DNA of 64,000 nucleotides from an uncultured Chryseobacterium sp. (GTDB lineage Bacteria > Bacteroidota > Bacteroidia > Flavobacteriales > Weeksellaceae), in the NCBI GenBank assembly GCA_913777465.1, contig CAJYRQ010000084.1:1-64000 (forward strand), in the 5' to 3' direction. Under the pieces are notes generated by a model. It searched no databases. It saw nothing but the letters and a program-made list of their open reading frames with translations, and was not told the DNA's origin. Below are positions 41,200 to 49,289 of this stretch, piece after piece. Each line of letters opens with the position of its first letter. Positions within the stretch are counted from its first letter, which is position 1. The translations under genes and the position numbers were made by a program.

Positions 41200-42645
41200 A
41201 TGGAACTATCGAATATTGAACCGCAGGTGATCTGGAAGAATTTTTCCAGGTTAAATGCAGTTCCGAGACCGTCAAAAAAAGAAGAAAGAGTAATTGCCTT
41301 CATCAAAGAATTCGGCGAAAACCTCGGACTTGAAACAACCGTGGATGCCGTAGGGAATGTGATCATCCGAAAACCGGCAACTCCGGGAATGGAAGACCGC
41401 AAACCTGTAGTCCTGCAGTCTCACCTGGATATGGTCTGTCAGAAGAACAATGATGTGAATTTCGACTTTGAAACAGAAGGCATCCGAATGGAAGTAGACG
41501 GCGACTGGGTACGGGCAAAAGGGACAACCCTTGGTGCAGATAACGGTCTTGGTGTAGCAACGATCATGTCGGTCCTGGAAAGTTCGGATATTCCGCATCC
41601 TGCACTGGAAGCCCTGTTTACCATCGATGAAGAAACCGGGATGACGGGGGCTTTGGGACTGAAACCCGGACAGCTGACCGGCGATATTTTATTAAACCTG
41701 GATACGGAAGAAGACGATGAAATCGATATCGGCTGTGCCGGAGGAATCGACGTTACGATTTCCCAGAATTATGAAACCGGGTCTCCGGAAGGCCAGATCA
41801 TCAGGTTTGAAGTGAAAGGCCTGCAGGGCGGACATTCGGGAATGGATATCCACAAAGGTTTCGGGAATGCCAACATCATCCTGGGACGTCTTTTATACAA
41901 AGCGCTGGAAAAAGAAAACATCCAGCTGATCTCCATCGACGGCGGCGGATTGAGGAATGCCATTCCTAGAGAAGCCACAGTGACGGCTTCCGTAAGAAAT
42001 GCACAGGAATTCATTGATGAGCTGACCAACGGTCTTAAAAACGATATTTTAGAAGAGTTCGCCGGCCTGGAGCCGGGGCTTCAGATCAATATCGAACATT
42101 CGACCACTTCCGAACCAGCCATTTCCGAAGAAGATTCTAAGAAAATTATTCTTGTTCTGAAATCCCTGCACAACGGGGTCTACCGGATGAGTCCCGATGT
42201 AAAGGACCTAGTGGAATCCTCAAACAACGTGGCAAGGGTTGAATTAAAAGAAGGGGCTTTAAAAATTTTAAACCTTTCCAGGTCATCGGTAGAGTCTTCA
42301 AAGGATTCGGTGGCGGAACAGCTAAAATCCGTGGCGGATCTTGCCGGAATGAATACGGTTTTCAGCGGATCTTATCCGGGGTGGAAGCCGAAGCCGGGTT
42401 CTGAAATCGTTCAGCTGATGGAGAAAATCTACGCGGAAAAGTTTACGGAAAAGCCTCACGTTGTAGCCTGCCACGCGGGACTGGAATGCGGGATTATCGG
42501 AGCCAACTATCCTGAAATGGAAATGGTAAGCTTCGGGCCGACGATCCGCGGCGCCCACTCTCCGGACGAAAAGGCCAACATCCCGTCTACCCAGAAATTC
42601 TGGAGTTTCCTGAAAGATATTTTGGCGAATATTCCACAAAAATAA
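41200..42645 (+). CDS. pepD: Cytosolic nonspecific dipeptidase (aminoacyl-histidine dipeptidase)
   Basis: A 481-residue di-zinc M20 peptidase. Metal and catalytic residues are seen in order: LQSHLDMVCQKN (first His and Asp), LGADNGLGVA (bridging Asp), TIDEETGMTGA (catalytic and metal Glu), NLDTEEDDEIDIG, and the late His in GPTIRGAHSPDEK. The dimerisation lid domain is inserted in the middle with KGLQGGHSGMDIHKG. It cleaves Xaa-His and other dipeptides in the cytoplasm. ATG 41200 is preferred over a TTG at 41182. Confidence 0.94.
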   Translation: MELSNIEPQVIWKNFSRLNAVPRPSKKEERVIAFIKEFGENLGLETTVDAVGNVIIRKPATPGMEDRKPVVLQSHLDMVCQKNNDVNFDFETEGIRMEVDGDWVRAKGTTLGADNGLGVATIMSVLESSDIPHPALEALFTIDEETGMTGALGLKPGQLTGDILLNLDTEEDDEIDIGCAGGIDVTISQNYETGSPEGQIIRFEVKGLQGGHSGMDIHKGFGNANIILGRLLYKALEKENIQLISIDGGGLRNAIPREATVTASVRNAQEFIDELTNGLKNDILEEFAGLEPGLQINIEHSTTSEPAISEEDSKKIILVLKSLHNGVYRMSPDVKDLVESSNNVARVELKEGALKILNLSRSSVESSKDSVAEQLKSVADLAGMNTVFSGSYPGWKPKPGSEIVQLMEKIYAEKFTEKPHVVACHAGLECGIIGANYPEMEMVSFGPTIRGAHSPDEKANIPSTQKFWSFLKDILANIPQK

Positions 42646-42666
42646 AATTGTAAAATAGCTATACTG

Positions 42667-42706
42667 AAATATCCAAAGTCTTTTGATTTTGGATATTTTT
42701 GTTTTT
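42667..42706 (+). terminator. Terminator of pepD overlapping a -7 box
   Basis: AAATATCCAAA (42667-42677) pairs with TTTGGATATTT and is followed by a T-rich stretch. The same bases contain TATTTTTG (42694-42701), a -7 match for the next gene, whose ATG is at 42726. Confidence 0.7.
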
Positions 42707-42725
42707 AATTAATTTGATTACAATC

Positions 42726-43307
42726 ATGAAAAGCATTACCGTATTTTGCGGATCGAGTTTCGGTTCGGACGATATTTATAAAGAACAGGCCACCCTGCTG
42801 GGACAAATATTGGCCAAACAAGACATCCAACTGGTCTATGGCGGTGCAGATGTCGGTCTTATGGGCGCTGTAGCAGACGGAGCCCTGAATGCCGATGGGA
42901 AAGTGATTGGCGTCCTTCCCCACTTTCTGCAATCCAAAGAAATTGCCCACAAGCTGCTTACCGAGCTCGTCCTGGTAGAAACCATGCACGAAAGGAAAAC
43001 CAGGATGAATGAACTTTGCGACGGGGTAATCGTCCTTCCCGGTGGCTACGGCACACTGGAGGAATTCTTTGAAATGATCACCTGGGCACAGCTCGGACTT
43101 CATCAGAAACCGATCGGCCTCCTGAACATCAACGGATTCTACGATGACCTGATCCGGATGGTTCAAACCATGGTGGATAAAGGTTTTTTAAAACAAATCA
43201 ACCGGGAGATGCTGCTGATCAGCGACAGCATTGAAGAATTGCTCGAAATGATGAGGAATTATAAGGCACCGACGGTTGGGAAGTGGATTTCGAAGGAGGA
43301 AGTTTAA
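42726..43307 (+). CDS. LOG family protein (nucleotide 5'-monophosphate phosphoribohydrolase)
   Basis: A 193-residue Rossmann-type enzyme. The family signature PGGYGTLEEFFE is complete (PGGxGTxxE), with the upstream R/K pair MHERKTRMNEL forming the active site. It should remove the base from a nucleotide 5'-monophosphate; cytokinin release is known in the plant enzymes, but bacteria mostly use it for nucleotide housekeeping. ATG 42726 gives the conserved MKSITVFCGSSFGSD start. It lies just ahead of a broken restriction gene. Confidence 0.88.
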   Translation: MKSITVFCGSSFGSDDIYKEQATLLGQILAKQDIQLVYGGADVGLMGAVADGALNADGKVIGVLPHFLQSKEIAHKLLTELVLVETMHERKTRMNELCDGVIVLPGGYGTLEEFFEMITWAQLGLHQKPIGLLNINGFYDDLIRMVQTMVDKGFLKQINREMLLISDSIEELLEMMRNYKAPTVGKWISKEEV

Positions 43308-43334
43308 AATTATAATATAAAATTAACTAGTAAC

Positions 43335-44209
43335 ATGCCCGAATTAAAGAAGAAAAATAAACAAGCAGCATTTACAAATTGGTTTGGGCCACTTTTAAAT
43401 GCATTAAGGGAATTAGGAGGTTCAGGAAGACCGAAAGAAGTTGTAGAAGAAATTGCAAAAAAAGAAAAGATTTCAGATTCTCAACGTGAAGAAGTAATAA
43501 AATCAGGAATTTTAAGGTTTGATAATCAAGTTGCCTGGGCAAGACAATATCTGGTATGGGAAGGATTACTTGATAATTCTAAAAAATGTGTTTGTCTAAG
43601 GGTCAAAATACATTTTTAACATTGGAAGACTCAAGAAAAATCTTCCTGAAATGGGTTGAAATTCATCAAAAAGGAAAAAAGGAAAAAATACCAAAAACTA
43701 AAATTGTTGAAATTCAGGAAGAGGAGGAGCCCGAAGAATTAGATCATGAAATTACTCCCACTCTTCTAGAAGTCTTGCAATCTGTAACTCCAAACGGATT
43801 TGAGCATATCTGTAAGAGGCTTCTTCGCGAACATGGTTTTGAGAATGTATATGTAACACAAGCTTCTCATGATGGAGGGATTGACGGATATGGAACATTA
43901 GAACTTAATCCCTTTGTAAGTATGAAAGTTTTATTTCAATGCAAAAGATACAAAGGAACTGTTTCAAGATCGCAGATTGGAGATTTCAGAAACGCTATGA
44001 TTGGGAGAGCTGATAAAGGAATAATACTTACCACTGGAACATTCTCTGAAGATGCCAAAAGAGAAGCATCATGAGATGGAGCTCCACCAATAGAATTAAT
44101 TGATGGGAAAAAGCTGGTTGAGCTGTTTGAGAAAGTAGAATTAGGTTTAAAGCCCAAAGTAATTTACGAAGTTGATTACAATTTTTTCGAAATTTATATA
44201 AAGAAATAG
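43335..44209 (+). pseudogene. Mrr-type restriction endonuclease gene, frameshifted and nonsense-mutated
   Basis: Frame one (43335-43619) encodes the Mrr N-terminal winged helix (TNWFGPLLNALRELGGSG, GRPKEVVEEIA). The reading frame then changes near 43590-43610, apparently through a small deletion inside what would be GVWSLTEKG. The second frame continues with the Mrr catalytic domain: NGFEHICKRLLREHGFENVYV, DGGIDGYG, QCKRYKG. A TGA at 44072-44074 interrupts it, and the last 45 codons (DGAPPIELIDGKKLVELFEK...) remain in frame to a TAG at 44207-44209. Two lesions make it non-functional. Mrr enzymes cut modified DNA, so a lost defence function is the simplest reading. Confidence 0.85.
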
Positions 44210-44433
44210 TACTATTTAAGTCGATATAATAAAAATCTCCCAAATAAATTTTCAGGAAGCTTATATTAATTTTAAATACTTTAAGGAGCAATCCAAAGAA
44301 ATTTAGTAAAGTTATCTAAACACTATCTTTTCAAACCTAAATTCCAAAAACTTTCATTTTAGCGTAAAATTTGCAGACCCATAGATAATTCGATTCATTA
44401 AAATTTATTCATTTAAAATACGAGTGTATCCTT

Positions 44434-45432
44434 ATGGCAGACGAACACCTGAATAAAATTCTGGCAGAATACAAAGAATGCCATTCCCTCTATTCCGATT
44501 TGGGCTCTAAAGTGGAACAGATGTTAAGAAGGTTGTGCAAGAAAATTCCCATTCATCAGATCAACAGCAGGGTTAAGACAAAAGCAAGCCTTGCCCAGAA
44601 GATCATCAAGAAAGACAAATATACGAGCCTTGATGAGATTACCGATATTTTAGGATTGAGGGTTATCACCTATTTTGAAGACGACATTTCTAAGATTGAG
44701 GAAATCCTTAACCGTGAATTTACGGTCGACTGGAGCAATTCCGTTGATAAAGGGCATATTGAAATTGATAAGTTCGGATATAAAAGCATTCATTTTATCC
44801 TGCAGGTGAATGAGCAGAAAGCAAAATCAAAAGAATATGCACCTTACCGGAACATCCGGTTTGAAATACAGATCAGGAGCATCCTTCAGCATTCATGGGC
44901 GGAAATCGAACATGATCTGGGCTATAAATCGGTGACCGATATTCCTGAAAAGGCCCAACGTACCTTTTACCGGGTGGCGGCTCTTTTGGAGCAGGCAGAC
45001 ATCGAATTCACCAAATTAAAAAAAGAAATTCATGAATTTGAAAATTCGGTAAGCAAGAATCTGAAGAACAAAAGGGAGCTGATCAACATTAATGAATCAA
45101 CGATTATTGCCTTTGTAAAAAAGAATACTTTACTTCGTGAGATTGAGAGCAAGGTAAGAAAAGCACTCAGGACGCCCGGCCAGTCGGGATTCGATACGGC
45201 CTATATCTCGGCCAGTCATTTCCCGGCACAGCTGAAAGATCTGGGAATATTGAACCTCATACAGCTTGAAGACCAACTTTTGAAATATAAAGACGAAATC
45301 ATCACCAGTGAAATCAGCTACCTGCAGTCGGTAAATAAAAACCTGACCGACCGGAGCATTAAATTTGCCATCCCGCAGGGTGCTCCCATCCTCTGGCTGA
45401 TTCATTACCTTCAAACCCATAATACGAGATAA
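44434..45432 (+). CDS. RelA/SpoT-type (p)ppGpp synthetase with C-terminal extension
   Basis: A 332-residue protein. The RelA/SpoT synthetase domain covers about residues 40-190, with DILGLRVITYFEDD, GYKSIHFILQ and FEIQIRSILQHSWAEIEHDLGYK. No hydrolase (HD) domain precedes it, so it is a small alarmone synthetase type. The remaining ~130 residues are helical and charged and do not resemble the TGS/ACT domains of long RelA. It could make ppGpp for stress control or be a toxin-like synthetase; the sequence does not decide. It lies after the broken Mrr gene and before a convergent ferredoxin. Confidence 0.85.
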   Translation: MADEHLNKILAEYKECHSLYSDLGSKVEQMLRRLCKKIPIHQINSRVKTKASLAQKIIKKDKYTSLDEITDILGLRVITYFEDDISKIEEILNREFTVDWSNSVDKGHIEIDKFGYKSIHFILQVNEQKAKSKEYAPYRNIRFEIQIRSILQHSWAEIEHDLGYKSVTDIPEKAQRTFYRVAALLEQADIEFTKLKKEIHEFENSVSKNLKNKRELININESTIIAFVKKNTLLREIESKVRKALRTPGQSGFDTAYISASHFPAQLKDLGILNLIQLEDQLLKYKDEIITSEISYLQSVNKNLTDRSIKFAIPQGAPILWLIHYLQTHNTR

Positions 45433-45436
45433 TAAA

Positions 45437-45468
45437 AACCTCCCGAAGATTTCCTTCGGGAGGTTTTG
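45437..45468. terminator. Bidirectional terminator
   Basis: AACCTCCCGAAG (45437-45448) and CTTCGGGAGGTT (45454-45465) are perfect 12-bp arms, with T and A tracts outside. It separates the convergent synthetase and ferredoxin genes. Confidence 0.9.
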
Positions 45469-45490
45469 TATATTCCGGTTATAAAATACA

Positions 45491-45820
45491 TTAAGGATAA
45501 GGAGCGATCTCTACTTCCAGCCCTTCCATCTCAGGGACGATATGCAGCTGGCAGCCCAGTCTGCTGTTGGATTCTACATGGAAAGCTTCGCCCAGCATGG
45601 CATCTTCCTCATCACCCATAGGCTCAAGCCCCGGATCGTTAATCACATAAACCTGACAGGACGCACACATGGCCATTCCTCCGCAAACCCCAATGGTTCC
45701 TTCCTCCGCCAATTCATACGAACGGATAATTTCCATAAGGTTCATGGACATATCCGTAGGTGCCACAACATCATGGGCTACCCCTTCCCGGTCGGTAATT
45801 TTTATATTGATATCGCTCAT
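45491..45820 (-). CDS. 2Fe-2S ferredoxin
   Basis: A 109-residue ferredoxin of the adrenodoxin/ISC-type fold. The cluster cysteines are in GVCGGMAMCASCQVYV (C-x5-C-x2-C) and LGCQLHI for the fourth. It ends in the usual PEMEGLEVEIAP. It lies downstream of a ferredoxin-NADP reductase gene on the same strand with a 77-bp gap, so the two probably form an electron chain. Confidence 0.93.
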   Translation of the reverse strand: MSDINIKITDREGVAHDVVAPTDMSMNLMEIIRSYELAEEGTIGVCGGMAMCASCQVYVINDPGLEPMGDEEDAMLGEAFHVESNSRLGCQLHIVPEMEGLEVEIAPYP

Positions 45821-45897
45821 TTTCTGTTGATTCTTATTGTTGATGTGCTACCGGCCAGTCTGTTTATCACAGCTTACAGCCGTAAGCTGCAACAAAT

Positions 45898-46953
45898 TTA
45901 GTCAATTTTTTTCACAACGGCTTTCTCGGCTTCTTTCCGGCTTCCGTCGAAACCGTCTACCCCGCTTACCGTGGTATATTTCAGAACGAATTTTTTACCA
46001 GGATTCAATCGGTTATACACACTCTGGCACATTAAGGTGGCTTCGTGGAACCCGCAAAGAATTAGCTTTAATTTTCCCGGGTAGGTATTGATGTCCCCGA
46101 TGGCATAAATTCCGTCGATATTGGTCTGGTAATCCAGAGCATTGTTTACCACAATGGCATTTTTCTCGATATTCAGTCCCCAGTTTCCAATTTCCCCCAA
46201 TTTAGGAGTCAGTCCGAACAATGGGATGAAATAATCCGTTTCCATGTCGTAAGGATCCTGTCCGTCTATGGCTACGGTGATGGCTTCCACTTTTCCTTCC
46301 CCTTTGATGGCCGTTACTTCTGCAGGCGTTATCAGCTTAATTTTTCCCTGGTTTTTAAGGTCCTGGACTTTTTCTACGGAATCCAGTGCTCCACGGAATT
46401 CGTTTCTTCTGTGGATCAGGGTCACTTCGCTGGCTACATTCGAAAGGAAGATGCTCCAGTCCAGTGCAGAATCTCCCCCACCGGCAATCACTACTTTTTT
46501 ATTTCTGAAATGTTCAGGCTCTTTTACGAAATATTCAAGACCTTTTTCTTCATAGTCAGCAATGTTTTCAAGAGCGGGTTTTCTCGGCTCAAATGTTCCC
46601 AGTCCGCCTGCTATGGCAATTGCTCTTGCTCTGTGCACGGTTCCTTTATTCGTCACCACCTCAAACCATTCATCATCAACTTTAGTGTAGGAAACTGCCG
46701 TTTCACCAAGGGTGAATCCCGGCTGGAACTGCTTGATCTGCTCCATCAGATTATCTACCAGTTCGCCTGCATTCACGGAAGGATAACCCGGAATATCGAA
46801 AATAGGCTTTTTAGGATAAAGCTCGGCCAATTGTCCTCCCGGTTGAGGAAGTGCATCGATGATGTGGCACTTCATTTTCAGTAATCCTGCTTCAAATACA
46901 GCGAAAAGTCCAGTCGGTCCGGCTCCTATGATCAATATATCGGTCGTTATCAT
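45898..46953 (-). CDS. Ferredoxin-NADP reductase, thioredoxin reductase-like
   Basis: A 351-residue FAD enzyme that transfers electrons between NADPH and ferredoxin. The FAD site is IIGAGPTGLFAVFEAG with PGGQ in a helix turn, the NADPH site is VVIAGGGDSALDWSIF and the C-terminal FAD contact is YAIGDINTYPGKLKL. There is no CxxC redox pair, so it is the FNR (YumC-type) branch and not thioredoxin reductase. The 2Fe-2S ferredoxin encoded downstream is the probable partner. Confidence 0.92.
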   Translation of the reverse strand: MITTDILIIGAGPTGLFAVFEAGLLKMKCHIIDALPQPGGQLAELYPKKPIFDIPGYPSVNAGELVDNLMEQIKQFQPGFTLGETAVSYTKVDDEWFEVVTNKGTVHRARAIAIAGGLGTFEPRKPALENIADYEEKGLEYFVKEPEHFRNKKVVIAGGGDSALDWSIFLSNVASEVTLIHRRNEFRGALDSVEKVQDLKNQGKIKLITPAEVTAIKGEGKVEAITVAIDGQDPYDMETDYFIPLFGLTPKLGEIGNWGLNIEKNAIVVNNALDYQTNIDGIYAIGDINTYPGKLKLILCGFHEATLMCQSVYNRLNPGKKFVLKYTTVSGVDGFDGSRKEAEKAVVKKID

Positions 46954-47108
46954 AATAATAAGATAATTTAATTATACTTGTGAATGCAAATTTACTAATT
47001 TTAATGCGAAGCTTATTTAATTCATTCTAAATAAAAAACTGAGATTTATCAAACCTTTGCCCTTTTTTTCAATCTAAGAGTTGGCAACCTTTTTGTAAAA
47101 TTGTAATT

Positions 47109-47879
47109 ATGAAGAAATTTTTTAATGTAATTTCCCTTTTTTTATTTTTTCTCGGCTATGGGCAGATCACCAATATCAATGACGGTGAGTCGATTACGCT
47201 GAGAATCCATTACGGCTTTCTGAATGCAGGCTATGCTAATCTTACGGCGCAGAAAACCAATTATAAAGGAGTCCCCCACCTTCATGTAAGGGGAACGGGA
47301 CAGACCAGCGGCGCGGTAAAGGCCTTCTTTAAAGTAGATGATTTCTATGAAAGCTATATCAATATGCAGACGGAGCTTCCCAGCTTTTATGTAAGAAACG
47401 TAAAGGAGGGCAGTTACAGGCAGCATCTTGAAACGGTCTTCAACCACAGCAACAATACCCTGATCTTAACTGATAAAAAAACACCTGCCAACGGCTCCAA
47501 AGTCATAAAGTCGGTAAAAGGAGTTCAGGATATGCTTTCCTGCTTTTATTATCTCCGCAGCAAAAGCCCGGCAGAGCTGAAAGTCGGAAACGTGATCAAC
47601 ATGAATGTGTGGATCGATGATGAACTGTTCCCTTTCCAGCTGAGAGTAACCGGGACGGAAAACCTGGACACCAAATTCGGAAAGATCAATTGTCTGAAAA
47701 TTATTCCTTCGGTAAAAAGCGGAAGGGTTTTCAAGGAAAAGGAAGGGGTAACGATGTGGGTTTCCAATGACGCCAACCATATTCCGATCCTTCTGAAAGC
47801 GGAAATTGCCGTAGGATCATTAAAAGCGAGTATTGATGATTTTAAAAACGTGAAATACCCTTTGAGATTTACCAAATAA
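47109..47879 (+). CDS. DUF3108 family exported protein
   Basis: A 256-residue protein with a signal peptide (MKKFFNVISLFLFFLGYG). The family segments ESITLRIHYGFLNAGYANL and DMLSCFYYLRS are seen. DUF3108 is a beta-rich periplasmic domain of unknown function, sometimes compared with lipoprotein carriers. It stands alone with no operon partner and is followed by a repeat-rich region. Confidence 0.85.
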   Translation: MKKFFNVISLFLFFLGYGQITNINDGESITLRIHYGFLNAGYANLTAQKTNYKGVPHLHVRGTGQTSGAVKAFFKVDDFYESYINMQTELPSFYVRNVKEGSYRQHLETVFNHSNNTLILTDKKTPANGSKVIKSVKGVQDMLSCFYYLRSKSPAELKVGNVINMNVWIDDELFPFQLRVTGTENLDTKFGKINCLKIIPSVKSGRVFKEKEGVTMWVSNDANHIPILLKAEIAVGSLKASIDDFKNVKYPLRFTK

Positions 47880-47889
47880 CGTAAACCCG

Positions 47890-48082
47890 GGTACTAAAAA
47901 GCCTGGAAGAAGGGTGCCGGATGCTGGAAGCACCTTCGGTTAAGATATTACCAGGAATTTTGAATATCAACCGATTTTTTCACTAGACCAATGGTCTTAA
48001 AATTTCCACTTTTTTTTATCCCATTAAATTATTCAAAAACAAATAATTATCATCGAATTCACGTTGAATAAGTAAAGTTGAA
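47890..48082 (+). repeat. Dispersed repeat, family D, copy 3
   Basis: Begins with AAAAAGCCTGGAAGAAGGGT, carries a GGATGCTGGAAG segment, and ends ATCATCGAATTCACGTT, the right terminal repeat of copy 1. The left terminal repeat is not preserved. Between it and 48281 only two terminators are seen. Confidence 0.55.
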
Positions 48083-48092
48083 AAACAAAAAC

Positions 48093-48121
48093 AGGCTGTC
48101 TCAAGAGGACAGCCTTTTTAT
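48093..48121 (+). terminator. Strong hairpin terminator without a close upstream gene
   Basis: AGGCTGTC (48093-48100) pairs with GACAGCCT (48108-48115), followed by TTTTTAT. The nearest plus-strand gene ends 213 bp before it, so it may end the DUF3108 transcript. Confidence 0.75.
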
Positions 48122-48241
48122 TTGATGTAACAGATAATGAACCCTTGTTGTCTTTTATAAAGGAAATCATAGATAATTAACACTAACAGGTTTTCAATAT
48201 ATATGTTTTTAATTGCGTTTTGTTTCTAAGGTCAGTAATTA

Positions 48242-48279
48242 AAAACAAAGCCTCCGGAACGCTCCGGAGGCTTGTTTTC
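48242..48279 (-). terminator. Terminator after the 42-residue gene (also works on plus)
   Basis: AAGCCTCCGGA (48248-48258) and TCCGGAGGCTT (48263-48273) form a perfect stem, flanked by A and T runs on the two strands. Its end is 2 bp from the stop codon of the small minus-strand gene. Confidence 0.8.
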
Positions 48280-48280
48280 A

Positions 48281-48409
48281 TTAAATGTGTTTTTTTAGGC
48301 CGCCTTCATCTAACCCCTTCTGCAATGTATCGGCATCAGATTTTTCAACCCTTTGCAGATACGAAATCATTTGTGTTTTTAGATCCGGTTCCATAGAAGA
48401 AATCATCAT
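48281..48409 (-). CDS. Small protein of 42 residues, unknown function
   Basis: A short frame from ATG 48409 (or ATG 48406) to TAA at 48283-48281. The product is helical and charged, with MEPDLKTQMISYLQRVEKSD and ending LDEGGLKKHI. It has no signal peptide and no cysteine. The perfect terminator placed two bases after the stop supports transcription. I do not recognise the family. A transcript start would lie in the AT-rich 235-bp gap to the response regulator gene. The codon composition looks similar to neighbouring genes. Confidence 0.55.
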   Translation of the reverse strand: MMISSMEPDLKTQMISYLQRVEKSDADTLQKGLDEGGLKKHI

Positions 48410-48644
48410 TTGTGTTTTGGAACCAAAGACCACTTAAATATAGGTTAATAATCGTTTATTATTCTTATACAAAAATACCAACCCCGGCGCATATCATCAT
48501 CATAAATCATTTCGATATATATCGCTATGGCTGTAGATATTTATCTACAAACTACATAAAATACTGTATTTCAAAAAATAAAAAATTAAGGAATGATGTC
48601 CGGCGGCAATCCTATTCTTTAAAATCGGTAAAAATTATAAGATT

Positions 48645-49289
48645 TTAATAATGATTTTTATACAGCTCGATCAGCTCCACCAGATTATCTATTTTAAGCT
48701 TATCGAAAATCCTCTTTTTGAGGGTGCTTACGGTATTCTGTTTTACATCCAGCCTGTTGGCAATCTCAAGGTTTCCCAATCCTTCCGCATACATTTCTGC
48801 AATCTGAAACTCCCGTTCGGTAAGGGATAAAAAAGGACTGATCAGGCTTGGGTTTTTCAGCGAACTCATCAATAAAGCTTGGGTTTTGGGTGAGATATAT
48901 TCGCCATGGGTGATCATTTTTGAAACGGCCTGCTTTATCTCCTCTTCCTCATTCAGTTTGCTTAAAAAGCCGTTAGCCCCCGCATTGATAAACTTAAGGG
49001 CATGTATTTCTTCTTCAATTCCCGTAAAAATCAAAATTCGGATTTCCGGCTGAAGCTTTCTGATTTCCGGTATCATGGCCAGGCTGTTTCCATCAGGAAA
49101 ATGGGCATCGATGATGGCGATGTCGATGGATTGGCTGCTGATACATTCTAAAGTCCGCTGCAGGTTGGAAGCATGAACTACCTCATGCTCCACCCCAAGA
49201 TCTTCCAAAACAAAAATGAGCCCCTGCCTGATCAGGCTGTGGTCGTCTGCCAGTAAAAACCGGATTGATTTATGATCTGTCCCGTTCAT
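48645..49289 (-). CDS. LuxR-type (NarL/FixJ) response regulator
   Basis: A 214-residue regulator. The receiver domain has the phosphoacceptor aspartate in IDIAIIDAHFPDG, and the C-terminal LuxR helix-turn-helix is LTEREFQIAEMYAEGLGNLEIANRLDV (in parts). It starts inside the last codons of the histidine kinase gene, with a 20-bp overlap, so both are translated together. Its targets are not visible. Confidence 0.9.
   Translation of the reverse strand: MNGTDHKSIRFLLADDHSLIRQGLIFVLEDLGVEHEVVHASNLQRTLECISSQSIDIAIIDAHFPDGNSLAMIPEIRKLQPEIRILIFTGIEEEIHALKFINAGANGFLSKLNEEEEIKQAVSKMITHGEYISPKTQALLMSSLKNPSLISPFLSLTEREFQIAEMYAEGLGNLEIANRLDVKQNTVSTLKKRIFDKLKIDNLVELIELYKNHY

Noticed and set aside
48412..48648. 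Plus-strand frame of 78 codons in the gap before the LuxR regulator
   Set aside because: The product is basic and Tyr/Ile-rich, as from AT-rich non-coding DNA, and no promoter or terminator fits.
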